NCBI RefSeq assembly: GCF_030348765.1
Contig: NZ_JAUCEU010000007.1
Coordinates: forward strand, 2,990,001-3,054,000
From: Neobacillus sp. CF12
GTDB lineage: Bacteria > Bacillota > Bacilli > Bacillales > Cytobacillaceae
Direction of reading: 5' to 3'
Length of the DNA: 64,000 nt
Shown here in pieces: positions 7,699-15,770 of the stretch; positions within the stretch are counted from its first letter, which is position 1, and every line of letters begins with the position of its first letter. The notes under the pieces are model-generated. The model was not told the origin of the DNA. It was given only the letters and a program-made list of their open reading frames with translations, and ran no database searches. A program made the position numbers and the translations under genes.

Positions 7699-9252
7699 TT
7701 GATGAATTTCGATAAATTCCATCTGCCTATAAAAAATGGAGAGATACTTTCAGAAATAACAGGTAAAAAACTTGATATAGAAAGGGTCATCAAAGAAACA
7801 GATCAACTTTTCCATCAATGCCGTGGGAATGAGCCTGTCCCTCAATTCAATAAAGCACCAATACATATTCCTCTTTCGAAAAAGATATTCGAGAGATTGT
7901 TTCGATTATTTGCCAAACCCTATAGCATTATGGAGCCTACACAGATTTACGTCAATTCTAAAGGAAATGTTTATCCAGAATGGAAGATTAAACTAGATGA
8001 TGAGTACGAAAACTTATTAAGAAAAATCACTAGAGAGGTAAATATCGAAGACTTTGGCGGGGTAGGGGACGGAAAAACAGATAACACTGTCGCTTTTAAA
8101 AAAGCAATAGGAAAGGGTTTTGTTAAAGTAAAGGTTCCAGAGGGCATCTTTATAACGAAAGGAATTGCTTTGTCATCTTGGACCTGTCTCGTAGGATCTG
8201 GAAAGGGCAAGACAACGATTAAACTGCATGACGCAGCTCCCAAAGGGACTCGATTAATTACCAATGCCAACCATTGGAAAGGAAATCATCATATATTTGT
8301 TCAGGGAATGAGTCTAAATTGGAATGTCGAAAGGCTTGGGGATGTAAAAAAGACAAGTACTTGGGGCAATCATTCAAGCTGTTTAACATATGCAAATGTC
8401 ACCTATGGCTGGGTTAAGGATGTTGAAGCGATTAATCCAGGACTTCATTGCTTTGATATATCCTCAACCTTATACAATTATGCAGGAGATGGATTTCTTG
8501 CCAAGGGTGGGAGCCAATATGTTTGGCTTGATAATCTAAATGGATTTGGATTTGGTGATGACGGAGTAACCACCCATCATAGCGAGTACCTATTCATTTC
8601 GAATTCTCATATGTGTGATCCGAGTGGCCGTGCCCATCAGAAAGGTTCATCAAACTCAAATGGGTTTGAAGTGGATGATGGTTCAAGAAATGTCCTCATG
8701 GTTAATAATTCAACAGCACGGTGCTTTGGTGGTATTGAAATCAAGGCACATCAAAATTCATCTGCTGCCTCAAACGTGAAAGTTGTCGGGCATATCTCTG
8801 TAAATGATAACCGGTCCTTTAACTTTCGTCATATCGGACACCACAAAAGCACAGATACTGAGTCAAAATCTGCCTATAATATATCTGCTGTAAACCTTGC
8901 CGCCATTAACCCGATTTTCACTGAATTATATAAGGACTCCACTCCGCGCGGCTTAGTAGTTTCTGCTTATAAAAATGTCGTCATCAACCATTTAACATTG
9001 ATCGGCGACCCAGACTACGACTATAAAGAGAACCCGGTTATTGCGATACAATACCGAGCAAGGAATGTGGTGTTAAATAATATTTCGGTCAGAGGGTTTA
9101 AAAGTGCTAGTGCAGATATTAAAGTTTATGGGGGAGAAAATCGGGCTGATTCTGTCTCAATCAATCATATTGATGTTAATGACTCTGCCTCAATGGCAAT
9201 AGATATAGGTAAAGATACGGAAGATGTTCAGATACACCAAGTGATGAACTAG
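7699..9252 (+). CDS. Right-handed beta-helix protein with pectate lyase superfamily domain
   Basis: 517 aa. After an N-terminal region of about 110 residues comes the pectate-lyase-superfamily opening, FGGVGDGKTDNTVAFKKAI, then repeated beta-helix rungs rich in Asn and aromatic residues (for example a GDGFLAKGG and a GFGDDGVTTHH segment). Such domains act on polysaccharides or serve as sugar-binding scaffolds. No signal peptide is evident, so the protein is cytoplasmic or exported by an unusual route. The start is TTG at 7699 (GGAG 9 nt upstream) or ATG at 7702. Monocistronic, with a shared terminator downstream. Substrate unknown. Confidence 0.72.
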   Translation: MMNFDKFHLPIKNGEILSEITGKKLDIERVIKETDQLFHQCRGNEPVPQFNKAPIHIPLSKKIFERLFRLFAKPYSIMEPTQIYVNSKGNVYPEWKIKLDDEYENLLRKITREVNIEDFGGVGDGKTDNTVAFKKAIGKGFVKVKVPEGIFITKGIALSSWTCLVGSGKGKTTIKLHDAAPKGTRLITNANHWKGNHHIFVQGMSLNWNVERLGDVKKTSTWGNHSSCLTYANVTYGWVKDVEAINPGLHCFDISSTLYNYAGDGFLAKGGSQYVWLDNLNGFGFGDDGVTTHHSEYLFISNSHMCDPSGRAHQKGSSNSNGFEVDDGSRNVLMVNNSTARCFGGIEIKAHQNSSAASNVKVVGHISVNDNRSFNFRHIGHHKSTDTESKSAYNISAVNLAAINPIFTELYKDSTPRGLVVSAYKNVVINHLTLIGDPDYDYKENPVIAIQYRARNVVLNNISVRGFKSASADIKVYGGENRADSVSINHIDVNDSASMAIDIGKDTEDVQIHQVMN

Positions 9253-9254
9253 AA

Positions 9255-9281
9255 AAAGCGTCATATCATTTATGACGCTTT
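9255..9281. terminator. Bidirectional terminator between the beta-helix and DUF1836 genes
   Basis: A 10-bp perfect stem (AAAGCGTCAT at 9255-9264 with ATGACGCTTT at 9272-9281) has A- and T-rich flanks on both sides. It includes the last codons of the convergent DUF1836 gene. Confidence 0.85.
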
Positions 9282-9856
9282 CCTTCTTTTTCAACTACAA
9301 TTTCGTCAACCAGCTTTTCAGCAACTCTTCGATACAAATTACTCATGTGAACAAGCGAAGAAATCATCAATACCTGCTCAAGGTATGGAGCGTTTCGGTC
9401 CTCCATTTTTGCAACTTCTTCATTAACATCCTTTACCCGCTCATTAATATCTTCATTAAAATCAGTTACGTTTTTTTTCGAGAGGTTTAAATAACTAGTG
9501 TAAAAAGAATCAATCTCTATATCCTCTTTGATAATCCTTTTATTTATCCCATCAAGTGTTATTTGAATATCGTTAATGGAAAGAGCGCCTTTTAATTGAT
9601 AAATTAAACTCATCAAAATCAAATGCTCTTTTGAGTACTTCTTATTTTTTATCGGAAAAATTAGTTTCCCTTTTGCATAGTTATTAATCATCGTTTTCGT
9701 AAGAATCTTCTCTTCGTCATTACGTTTTGAATCTGCAAATTTATTTTCAAATAACTGAATCACCTGATCCATATATAAATCAATATTAGGTATTTCATCT
9801 ACCATAAGGTTTGATTCAAGTCCTAGTTGGTCAATTATTTCATTGATTTTTCCCAT
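9266..9856 (-). CDS. DUF1836 domain-containing protein
   Basis: 196 aa. The N-terminal half carries a helix-turn-helix-like segment, ILTKTMINNYAKGKLI followed by KKYSKEHLILMSLIYQLKG, which is the signature of DUF1836, a MerR-like putative DNA-binding family in Firmicutes. The C-terminal half is a long, charged helical region, possibly a coiled coil. It may be a transcriptional regulator, but no target is visible here. The ATG is preceded by GGGG at 9 nt. Confidence 0.75.
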   Translation of the reverse strand: MGKINEIIDQLGLESNLMVDEIPNIDLYMDQVIQLFENKFADSKRNDEEKILTKTMINNYAKGKLIFPIKNKKYSKEHLILMSLIYQLKGALSINDIQITLDGINKRIIKEDIEIDSFYTSYLNLSKKNVTDFNEDINERVKDVNEEVAKMEDRNAPYLEQVLMISSLVHMSNLYRRVAEKLVDEIVVEKEGKRHK

Positions 9857-9989
9857 AATTAAAAACCCCGATCATAGTTTTCTCTGATTAATATTATATC
9901 GTAACAGTTATTCGTTGACTAGGTGATGTTTTACGAGTATTATTATAAGTAGTTATTAAAACTACATCATGTATTAGGAGGGTTTTTAC

Positions 9990-10637
9990 TTGAGCAACTT
10001 TATTCGGGAACCAATTAATGGACTGACTCATTTAACTGGAGCATTGTTATCGTTTATAGGACTTCTTGCGATGGTGATCAAGGTGTCAAGTACCACCTCG
10101 TCAACGATGGCCATTACGGCAGTTATTATTTTTGGTGTTAGCATGATCCTCCTTTATTCTGCTTCCGCCACCTACCATATGGTAATTGCTAAAGATCATG
10201 TAATTGCTTTTTTAAGACGACTCGATCACTCAATGATTTTTATTTTGATTGCAGGTACCTACACACCGTTTTGTTTTATTAGTTTAAATGGAACAACCGG
10301 AAACATTTTATTTTCAATCATAGCTGCGGTAGCATTAAGTGGCGTAGTTTTTAAGATGGTCTGGTTTAGTTGTCCGCGCTGGATTTCAACCGCATTGTAT
10401 CTTGTTATGGGTTGGATGATTGTGTTTGTTTTCTCACCTTTAGCAGGGAGCATGGCTTCTATGGGGTTATTTTTATTAGTACTCGGGGGTGTTTTTTATA
10501 CAATAGGCGGTGTCATCTACGGGGCAAAGCCAAAATTCCTCCAATCCAAATATATGGGCTTTCATGAGATATTTCACATCTTTATCATGCTTGGGAGTTT
10601 ATCTCATTTCTTCTGTGTTTTCTATTTTGTTATATAA
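9990..10637 (+). CDS. Hemolysin III family / PAQR-type membrane protein
   Basis: 215 aa with seven hydrophobic segments. Family motifs are SATYHMV near residue 57, LRRLDHSMIFILIAGTYTPF near 75-94, and FHEIFHIFIMLGSLSHF near the C-terminus, whose histidines form the zinc site of PAQR-like proteins (YqfA/HlyIII). The start is TTG at 9990: AGGAGGG lies 7 nt upstream and no ATG is nearby, so the ribosome site decides it. The family's role in bacteria is membrane homeostasis or hydrolase activity and is not firmly known. Single-gene unit with its own terminator. Confidence 0.88.
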   Translation: MSNFIREPINGLTHLTGALLSFIGLLAMVIKVSSTTSSTMAITAVIIFGVSMILLYSASATYHMVIAKDHVIAFLRRLDHSMIFILIAGTYTPFCFISLNGTTGNILFSIIAAVALSGVVFKMVWFSCPRWISTALYLVMGWMIVFVFSPLAGSMASMGLFLLVLGGVFYTIGGVIYGAKPKFLQSKYMGFHEIFHIFIMLGSLSHFFCVFYFVI

Positions 10638-10641
10638 ATTG

Positions 10642-10665
10642 AAAAACGCCCCTAGAGGCGTTTTT
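10642..10665. terminator. Rho-independent terminator after the HlyIII gene
   Basis: Stem AAAAACGCC (10642-10650) with GGCGTTTTT (10657-10665), 6-nt loop, and T tract in the plus direction. The A tract on the other side makes it usable by the convergent 44-aa gene too. Confidence 0.88.
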
Positions 10666-10673
10666 TACTTGTA

Positions 10674-10808
10674 TTATGAGTTCTTTTTAGTATCTCTTGC
10701 AGCTTGTTTCCTTGCTTTCTTACTTAATCCTTGTTCTGCACCAAATTCCGTATCTGCTTTACTTCCACCAGTATGAGGCTGATTACGATTGTTGTTTTTA
10801 TTGGTCAT
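10674..10808 (-). CDS. Small basic hydrophilic protein (44 aa)
   Basis: The ORF starts at ATG 10808 with AAAGGAGG 11 nt upstream and ends at 10674. The product begins MTNKNNNRNQPHTGGSKADT and has a lysine/arginine-rich C-terminus with KKARKQAARDTKK. The internal DTEFGAEQG weakly recalls the EFG/E segments of gamma-type small acid-soluble spore proteins, and the composition (Asn, Lys, Gln, no aromatic except Phe and His) fits small spore-core proteins. I do not recognise a specific family. The shared terminator at 10642-10665 closes the unit. Confidence 0.65.
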   Translation of the reverse strand: MTNKNNNRNQPHTGGSKADTEFGAEQGLSKKARKQAARDTKKNS

Positions 10809-10959
10809 TGTTTGTATTTCCTCCTTTATATGTATGTTGGGCTAGCAACATCTTTTATACTGCTTTAAAAGGTAGGGAATTATACCTATTTTTCTTTAAT
10901 TCTTTATCGCAAGAAAGTATTTTACGTGAGGATTAAGTACTATAATAATTTGTACTTCT

Positions 10960-11658
10960 TTAATAAGAACCAAGGAACTCGGTTGGAAGTTCGGTTTCGA
11001 TTACTTTATTTTCGTAGTAAACTCGGTATGCCTTGCTGGTTGGTCTTGAACTGACAATTTTACTTATTTCTTGTTCGATGTAATGAAATGCAACCCCGTC
11101 ATCTGCTGCTATTCCAGCTTGGATTTTCTTAGACTCAATGAGTTTATGATAGGCAGGTCTTCTATCCACTTCCCCATCATAATGAGGGCAATTACTGCCT
11201 TTTAAGAAGCCCAGGCAGTTGAGAGGCTCTAATCCTTCGCCATAGGAATCGGTTACACCTTCCTCGAACCAACAGATGGAACCCGCACTAATCCCTGCTA
11301 AAAGTATTCCTTGATTCCAAGCTTTTCTCAAAATGGTGTCTAATCCCCAATCTTTCCACAATGCTAATAGATTCTTTGTATTTCCGCCGCCAACATAAAT
11401 AATATCTTTTTCCAAGATGAAACTCTCTAAATTCCTGGTCGGAGGTCTAAATAATGAAAGATGTGAAGGACTGCAGGTTTGATTTTCGAAAAAGTCATAG
11501 AACCTTTGAATATAATCTTCTGAATCGCCACTTGCAGTGGGGATAAAACAAATTTTGGGGTTGTCTTTACCTGATTGTTTAAGAATATAAGAATCTAATA
11601 ATGTATTTTCTGGTTCCATTGAGAAACCGCCTCCGCCAAGTGCAATAATTTGCCGCAT
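10960..11658 (-). CDS. Peptidase E-like serine peptidase (family S51)
   Basis: 232 aa, the family's normal length. The nucleophile elbow GISAGSICWFE (Ser around residue 125) and YVGGGNTKNLLALWKDWG (about 89-106) are diagnostic of S51 peptidases such as PepE and B. subtilis YgaJ. Members cleave Asp-X dipeptides; the exact specificity here is not shown. Cytoplasmic, no signal peptide. The ATG is preceded by GGAGGGG. The APH-like gene ends 25 nt upstream, so the two are probably co-transcribed. Confidence 0.87.
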   Translation of the reverse strand: MRQIIALGGGGFSMEPENTLLDSYILKQSGKDNPKICFIPTASGDSEDYIQRFYDFFENQTCSPSHLSLFRPPTRNLESFILEKDIIYVGGGNTKNLLALWKDWGLDTILRKAWNQGILLAGISAGSICWFEEGVTDSYGEGLEPLNCLGFLKGSNCPHYDGEVDRRPAYHKLIESKKIQAGIAADDGVAFHYIEQEISKIVSSRPTSKAYRVYYENKVIETELPTEFLGSY

Positions 11659-11682
11659 ATTTTTCCCCTCCAGTTTAAAATT

Positions 11683-12543
11683 TTATTTATATGCTTTTAT
11701 CCCATTTTCAAATGTTTCTACATCATCATTATCCACCCCATGTAAGGCTTCCTGTAACGCAAATGTACTTCTATAAAACCTGACTCGTTCGGCTATTTCG
11801 GTTCCATTTGGGTACAACTTCAAACACATAGTAAAAAAATCTTCCCCGTAACTGGATAGTATTCCTGCAAAGTCATATGCCGGGTCACCTATATCACTGC
11901 CGCCAAAATCAATGATTCCCGAAATATTATTGGTAGTTGGATCCCATAAAATATTTGTTGCCCCAAAGTCACCGTGGACCAAAGATGTTTTTAAGCTAAG
12001 AGACGTTTCACTGTTTAGAAAAGTTTCAAAAGAATACGCGATTTGTTGTTGTGCTTCTATCCTCATAAAAGGATAAAGTTTATCTTGTATTCTTTGATAA
12101 AGGTCGACCATTTCCTCACGAGGATTGGTTTCCTCTAACGTCAGTTTATTTTTAGGTATTGAATGAATTTCAATAAGGAAGCGAACCAACTGTGTTGCAA
12201 GTCTTATTAAAACTTCTTCACTTTGAATGTTTCCGAGACTTTCTTTCCACAATGGTGATCCTGAAATTAGTTCATAGCCAACAAAGACCTCGCCCACTTC
12301 TAATTCTTTAAAAGATTGATAGAATGGACTTGGAATTGGAAGAGATACTTTATCTTTAATTGCTTCTAATATATCAGTCTCTTTTTTTAGATTGTCTATC
12401 CCCATACGATACTTTGGAAATCTAAAAACGATTGATTCATTTATAATAATTACATCATTATTTTGGCCCATTTCATTCAACCGGCAATCCCTAATAGAAA
12501 GGCTTGGATAAACTTGTTTAATATGCTCAATATATTTCTCCAT
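11683..12543 (-). CDS. Aminoglycoside phosphotransferase (APH) family kinase
   Basis: 286 aa. The catalytic loop is LVHGDFGATNILWD (HGD-x-x-x-x-N) near residues 190-203, followed by the metal-binding IIDFGGSDIGDPAYDFA. The N-terminal lobe carries a VFRFPK lysine-containing strand. The family phosphorylates aminoglycosides, macrolides, choline or other small alcohols, and the sequence alone does not single out an antibiotic. Upstream GGGAG, ATG at 12543. Likely the first gene of a unit with peptidase E. Confidence 0.83.
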   Translation of the reverse strand: MEKYIEHIKQVYPSLSIRDCRLNEMGQNNDVIIINESIVFRFPKYRMGIDNLKKETDILEAIKDKVSLPIPSPFYQSFKELEVGEVFVGYELISGSPLWKESLGNIQSEEVLIRLATQLVRFLIEIHSIPKNKLTLEETNPREEMVDLYQRIQDKLYPFMRIEAQQQIAYSFETFLNSETSLSLKTSLVHGDFGATNILWDPTTNNISGIIDFGGSDIGDPAYDFAGILSSYGEDFFTMCLKLYPNGTEIAERVRFYRSTFALQEALHGVDNDDVETFENGIKAYK

Positions 12544-12585
12544 TGTTTTTACTCCCTTTTAACTCAACTCATATCTTGACAAAAC

Positions 12586-12616
12586 GGCAGACTAAACCAT
12601 TGGGATTTAGTCTGCC
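12586..12616 (-). terminator. Rho-independent terminator after the SRPBCC gene
   Basis: An 11-bp perfect stem (12586-12596 with 12606-12616) with a 9-nt loop is followed on the minus strand by a short GTTTTG run. Confidence 0.75.
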
Positions 12617-12624
12617 TAATTCTC

Positions 12625-13092
12625 TTACCAATTTATATTGGCGTCTGGCGCCTTGTCTGCTACGAGATTTAATTGAATATTATGCTCTAGATATGCCTTT
12701 AAACCAGAGAGTACCATTGTATACCCTCCCATTGAGTCAATGGCTTGGCTGACCATTTCATCCCCACTTCCAGAAAAGCCAAAGTTCGTAATAGAAACAA
12801 AGGTTTCATTATCTGTTCGAGGAGTAAATACCCACTCAACCTGGGTCCCATTGGTCCATTCAATTCTTATTACCTTGTTTTGCTCTAATTCCTTAACATA
12901 CAAGTCATCGCCAACACCATACATCTCCCAATCCCATCTAACCTTTTTACCTTCTTCTAATCTCCCGCTGCTTTTGGTGAACCAGAATTTTGTAGTGATT
13001 TCAGGATTGATAAAAGCTTCATAAACTTCCTCAACTGGTCTACGAATTAGCATTTCTGCTGTTACAACGGGTGTTTCGTTTAGTGTTATCAT
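12625..13092 (-). CDS. SRPBCC/AHSA1 family protein
   Basis: 155 aa. The opening AEMLIRRPVEEVYEAFINPE and the following TKFWFTKSSG are the typical start of the AHSA1 (activator of Hsp90 ATPase homologue) START-like fold, a hydrophobic-cavity fold that binds small ligands. The C-terminal helix with GGYTMVLSGLKAYLEH fits as well. Function unknown; relatives are often paired with ArsR regulators, which this one is not. The ATG at 13092 has AAGGAG 8 nt upstream. Confidence 0.82.
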   Translation of the reverse strand: MITLNETPVVTAEMLIRRPVEEVYEAFINPEITTKFWFTKSSGRLEEGKKVRWDWEMYGVGDDLYVKELEQNKVIRIEWTNGTQVEWVFTPRTDNETFVSITNFGFSGSGDEMVSQAIDSMGGYTMVLSGLKAYLEHNIQLNLVADKAPDANINW

Positions 13093-13115
13093 TCTTAGTG
13101 CTCCTTTTCCTTAAT

Positions 13116-13877
13116 TCATAGCTTTCTACCACTATGTTTTCTAATTGGATGATTTTTAAAACTAAGTTCTTTTACTACTTTTTCTGACACTCGATCGGCG
13201 ATTAACTGATATCCAGCTGGATTAGGATGTAAGGAGTCGCTGAAATAAGTGCTTTTTGGTTTGTCTTGAAATAGGTCAAGGGTAGGAACGTAGTAAGTCT
13301 TTTCAAAATCTACAGCCACATTATCTATCTCGTCGTTCCAATTTTCTATCGTATTTAAAATTTCCTGTTGATTTGGATATTCCACATAGGGGTGGTATAA
13401 ACCTAAAACAAAAATGGGAGCAGCCGAATTTTTAATTCTAATATGTTCAAGGATTTTATAAAGATTCGTTTTGAATTTACCTTTACCCTCATTTACTTTT
13501 TTTACATCAAGTGGATAAAATTGATGATTGGCACTCTGCCTAAAATCATTTGTTCCGATGTAAAGAATAATATAATTGGCCTTTTCTATTTGCGCGTTGG
13601 TTTTTTTATCCTGCAGTTGTTCGATAACTTTATCGGAAGAATACCTTGGTATAGCGAAGTTACTCACGTTAACAGGAGTATTTTGTATATCTTCCAATTT
13701 CACTTTAACTCCTCCTATGTATCCCTTTTTTGCCGGGTCCCCTATACCATGTGTGATAGAATCACCGAGGGCTACAAGGTTAAAGACCTTTGTACTACTA
13801 GCCGAAGAACCACGAATACCGGTATATGTACCAAATAGAATCAGAAATATGCAGAGTAAAAAGATAAAATTTTTCAT
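13116..13877 (-). CDS. Secreted SGNH/GDSL-type hydrolase
   Basis: 253 aa. An N-terminal signal sequence or anchor (about residues 1-26) is followed by block I ALGDSITHG (Ser nucleophile, near residue 40), block III IGTNDF and block V SDSLHPNPAGY (catalytic Asp/His). It is most like B. subtilis YpmR/LipC-type lipases, which hydrolyse ester bonds of lipids or cell-wall acyl groups. GGGAG precedes the ATG but lies within the 3' arm of a possible 8-bp hairpin (13881-13888 with 13909-13916), which could mask it. That structure may alternatively terminate the upstream PfpI gene. Confidence 0.85.
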   Translation of the reverse strand: MKNFIFLLCIFLILFGTYTGIRGSSASSTKVFNLVALGDSITHGIGDPAKKGYIGGVKVKLEDIQNTPVNVSNFAIPRYSSDKVIEQLQDKKTNAQIEKANYIILYIGTNDFRQSANHQFYPLDVKKVNEGKGKFKTNLYKILEHIRIKNSAAPIFVLGLYHPYVEYPNQQEILNTIENWNDEIDNVAVDFEKTYYVPTLDLFQDKPKSTYFSDSLHPNPAGYQLIADRVSEKVVKELSFKNHPIRKHSGRKL

Positions 13878-13983
13878 ATTAAAACTCCCAGTTGTGTTGA
13901 CTTATTTAGGAGTTTTCCCAGTGGCACCTTCACTCATGTAGTATCAATAAGAATTAACTCCAGATTGGTATTCAGTTTGTTAT

Positions 13984-14550
13984 TTAACCCAATGATGGGA
14001 CACGAAAATATGCTAGGGGGTCTTTCAGATCCTCTGTAAAAACACCCGTATTTCTAAGGACTGCCTCTGCAAAATTTAAATAGTTTGACCCCGTCGATGT
14101 AATGACATTTTTATCAATAACAAGATGTTCTTTTACCTGATTTTTTGGAACTAATACATGACTGTATAAAGGATCGTCAGTGTCTATCGAAGCTGTATAC
14201 TTTACTTCTTCTAGTATGCCTGCAGCACCTAAAATAGCAGGACCTCCACAAATTGCAGCAATTTGTTTCTTTTCTCTATAAAAATGCTGCACTATTTTCT
14301 TTAGGTTCGAGTTATCAAGAAGAGGGGCTGGGTTACCGCCAGGAATGATTAATACATCAAAATTTTCAGGATTCACTTGATCTATCGTTAAATGGGGAAT
14401 GACCTGAAGTCCTGCACAAGACTGAATAGGTCTTATTTCATTTTCAACAGTAAAAGAATTTATCTGGTACTTTGAATCTATACAGGTTAATAAAATCATG
14501 ACTTCAAAATCAGCAAACGTATCATAAGTTAATAAAAGTGCTTGTTTCAT
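13984..14550 (-). CDS. DJ-1/PfpI family protein
   Basis: 188 aa. The nucleophile elbow AAICGGPAILGAAGIL places the conserved cysteine near residue 100, and VLIIPGGNPAPLL is the preceding strand-loop. The family includes glyoxalase III/deglycase, chaperone and amidotransferase-like enzymes. The usual histidine after Cys-Gly is Gly here, so the class within the superfamily is open. AAAGGAG lies upstream, and the gene begins 2 nt after the cupin stop, so the two form an operon. Confidence 0.85.
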   Translation of the reverse strand: MKQALLLTYDTFADFEVMILLTCIDSKYQINSFTVENEIRPIQSCAGLQVIPHLTIDQVNPENFDVLIIPGGNPAPLLDNSNLKKIVQHFYREKKQIAAICGGPAILGAAGILEEVKYTASIDTDDPLYSHVLVPKNQVKEHLVIDKNVITSTGSNYLNFAEAVLRNTGVFTEDLKDPLAYFRVPSLG

Positions 14551-14552
14551 AT

Positions 14553-14930
14553 TTACCGCTCTCCTTTTGAGTTCGGGATAATGGTTTGCATAAAGGATGA
14601 AGGATTTAGTTCTTCACTTTCAATGACAATAGCTGTTAAGCCTCTGGTTGTCTTCGTTTCGTGCCATTCGTCTTTTTCCCAAAACACAGCGTCTCCAGGC
14701 TGGACATTGAAATATTCTTCCTGATTAATACTTACCAAGCCTTCTCCACTTAATATTAACAATAGTTGAGGGCAAACTGCTTGGTGATAACCTATCAAGC
14801 CATTTTCTCCTAAATGCATACAACCTATTGAAGCAGCTTTGTTTGTTTGGATAATTCTCGACATAATAAAATCGGAATTAAACTTTGAAATGTTCTTACC
14901 ACTTTCTTTATTAAAGTTAAAAAATTTCAT
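14553..14930 (-). CDS. Cupin-domain protein
   Basis: 125 aa from ATG 14930. An ATG six codons earlier lies inside the GGAGGT site that serves the inner start. A single cupin barrel is visible: GEGLVSINQEEYFNVQPGDAVFWEKDEWHET contains motif 1/2-like Gly, Pro-Gly-Asp and a histidine, though the usual HxH pair in motif 1 is replaced. It may bind a small molecule without metal. First gene of a two-gene unit with the DJ-1-like protein. Confidence 0.75.
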   Translation of the reverse strand: MKFFNFNKESGKNISKFNSDFIMSRIIQTNKAASIGCMHLGENGLIGYHQAVCPQLLLILSGEGLVSINQEEYFNVQPGDAVFWEKDEWHETKTTRGLTAIVIESEELNPSSFMQTIIPNSKGER

Positions 14931-15016
14931 ATGATGTCGTACCTCCATAACTATCTATATCTCCTACATATTCAAGAAATTTATGAAATAATCCTTCAAA
15001 AAATAAAGTCATATAA

Positions 15017-15052
15017 ATAAAAGAGGAACCCCATTTATCGCGGGACTCCTCT
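15017..15052 (-). terminator. Rho-independent terminator after the DUF488 gene
   Basis: An 11-bp stem with two G-U pairs (15022-15032 with 15042-15052) is followed on the minus strand by TTTTATTTAT. Confidence 0.82.
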
Positions 15053-15061
15053 TCTATGCTT

Positions 15062-15415
15062 TTACTTCATCAATAATTCTGTTAACTCCTCTTGCAGCAC
15101 AATTGCATGATTATATACAGGATCCTTGGCACCATAAAGGAGAGTAACTCGTCCCTTTGATGTCATTGTAATAATTTCATTTATTATCTTTTGTTTTTGT
15201 TCATCCGTACGCAATTCCTCTATGTACTTAACACGAAACTCCTCAAACAACTCAGGCTTGTGGCAAAACCATTTTCGAAGTTCTGGACTAGGAGCAACCT
15301 CCTTCTGCCAAGCCGTCAACTTAGCAGCCTCCTTCGAAATTCCACGCGGCCACAAACGGTCCACTAAAATACGAAAACCATCAGACTCATCACACGGCTC
15401 ATAAACCCTCTTCAA
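15062..15415 (-). CDS. DUF488 family protein (YeaO-like)
   Basis: 117 aa from TTG 15415, which has GGAGG 8 nt upstream; the frame is also open from a GTG at 15430 that lies too close to that site. The family signature DGFRILVDRLWPRG is at the N-terminus, with FCHKPELFEEF and TLLYGAKDP further on. DUF488 proteins are small, widely distributed and of unknown biochemical function. Monocistronic with its own terminator. Confidence 0.82.
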   Translation of the reverse strand: MKRVYEPCDESDGFRILVDRLWPRGISKEAAKLTAWQKEVAPSPELRKWFCHKPELFEEFRVKYIEELRTDEQKQKIINEIITMTSKGRVTLLYGAKDPVYNHAIVLQEELTELLMK

Positions 15416-15461
15416 GAAAAAATCCTCCACACGAACCCCACCATATTAAGCTTTTTGGGAT

Positions 15462-15507
15462 AGTGTCCATCCCAGGTGGACACTGTCCACGGACGGTGAC
15501 AGGCACC
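15462..15507. repeat. Nested small palindromes, probable dispersed intergenic repeat
   Basis: Three inverted repeats sit back to back: AGTGTCCA/TGGACACT (15462-15469 with 15477-15484), GTCC-AC-GGAC (15485-15494), and GGTG-ACAGG-CACC (15495-15507). The mix of GTGTCCA and GGTGCCTGTCACC on one strand resembles dispersed intergenic elements I associate with Bacillus genomes. No second copy is present in this window. Identity as a family is inference. Confidence 0.5.
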
Positions 15508-15520
15508 AAACTCATTATCT

Positions 15521-15751
15521 TTAGTCCTCATCCTTGATGTCGTGGTCTTCTGGGATGGGTTCACTTAGGATTTCTTCTACTAGGTGTTTGTATTTTTCGA
15601 TTTGTTTTAGGTGGCTGTTGAATTGTTCTTTGTTGATGATCCACCCTTCTCCATCATGGATGGCGCGAATTTTTTTTTGTTTGATTAGGTCTTCTACTGT
15701 TGATTCTGGCATTGATAAATATTCTGCTGTTTCTTTAATTGTTAGATACAT
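15521..15751 (-). CDS. Helix-turn-helix (excisionase-type) DNA-binding protein
   Basis: 76 aa. The N-terminal 50 residues are a MerR/excisionase winged helix (MYLTIKETAEYLSMPESTV, then LIKQKKIRAIHDGEGW and a wing ending NKEQF). The C-terminal 25 residues are acidic. No integrase or phage gene is adjacent, so it is more likely a small chromosomal regulator. It begins 20 nt after the dipeptidase stop and probably shares that operon. Confidence 0.8.
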   Translation of the reverse strand: MYLTIKETAEYLSMPESTVEDLIKQKKIRAIHDGEGWIINKEQFNSHLKQIEKYKHLVEEILSEPIPEDHDIKDED

Positions 15752-15770
15752 TTTATTTCTTTCATTCCTT

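Noticed and set aside
11683-12543. Aminoglycoside resistance gene
   Set aside because: Only the general APH-family kinase motifs are visible; nothing ties it to an antibiotic, so it is reported as family only.
15521-15751. Prophage or integrative element marked by the excisionase-type protein
   Set aside because: No integrase, attachment repeat or phage genes are near; the gene is joined to a dipeptidase operon.
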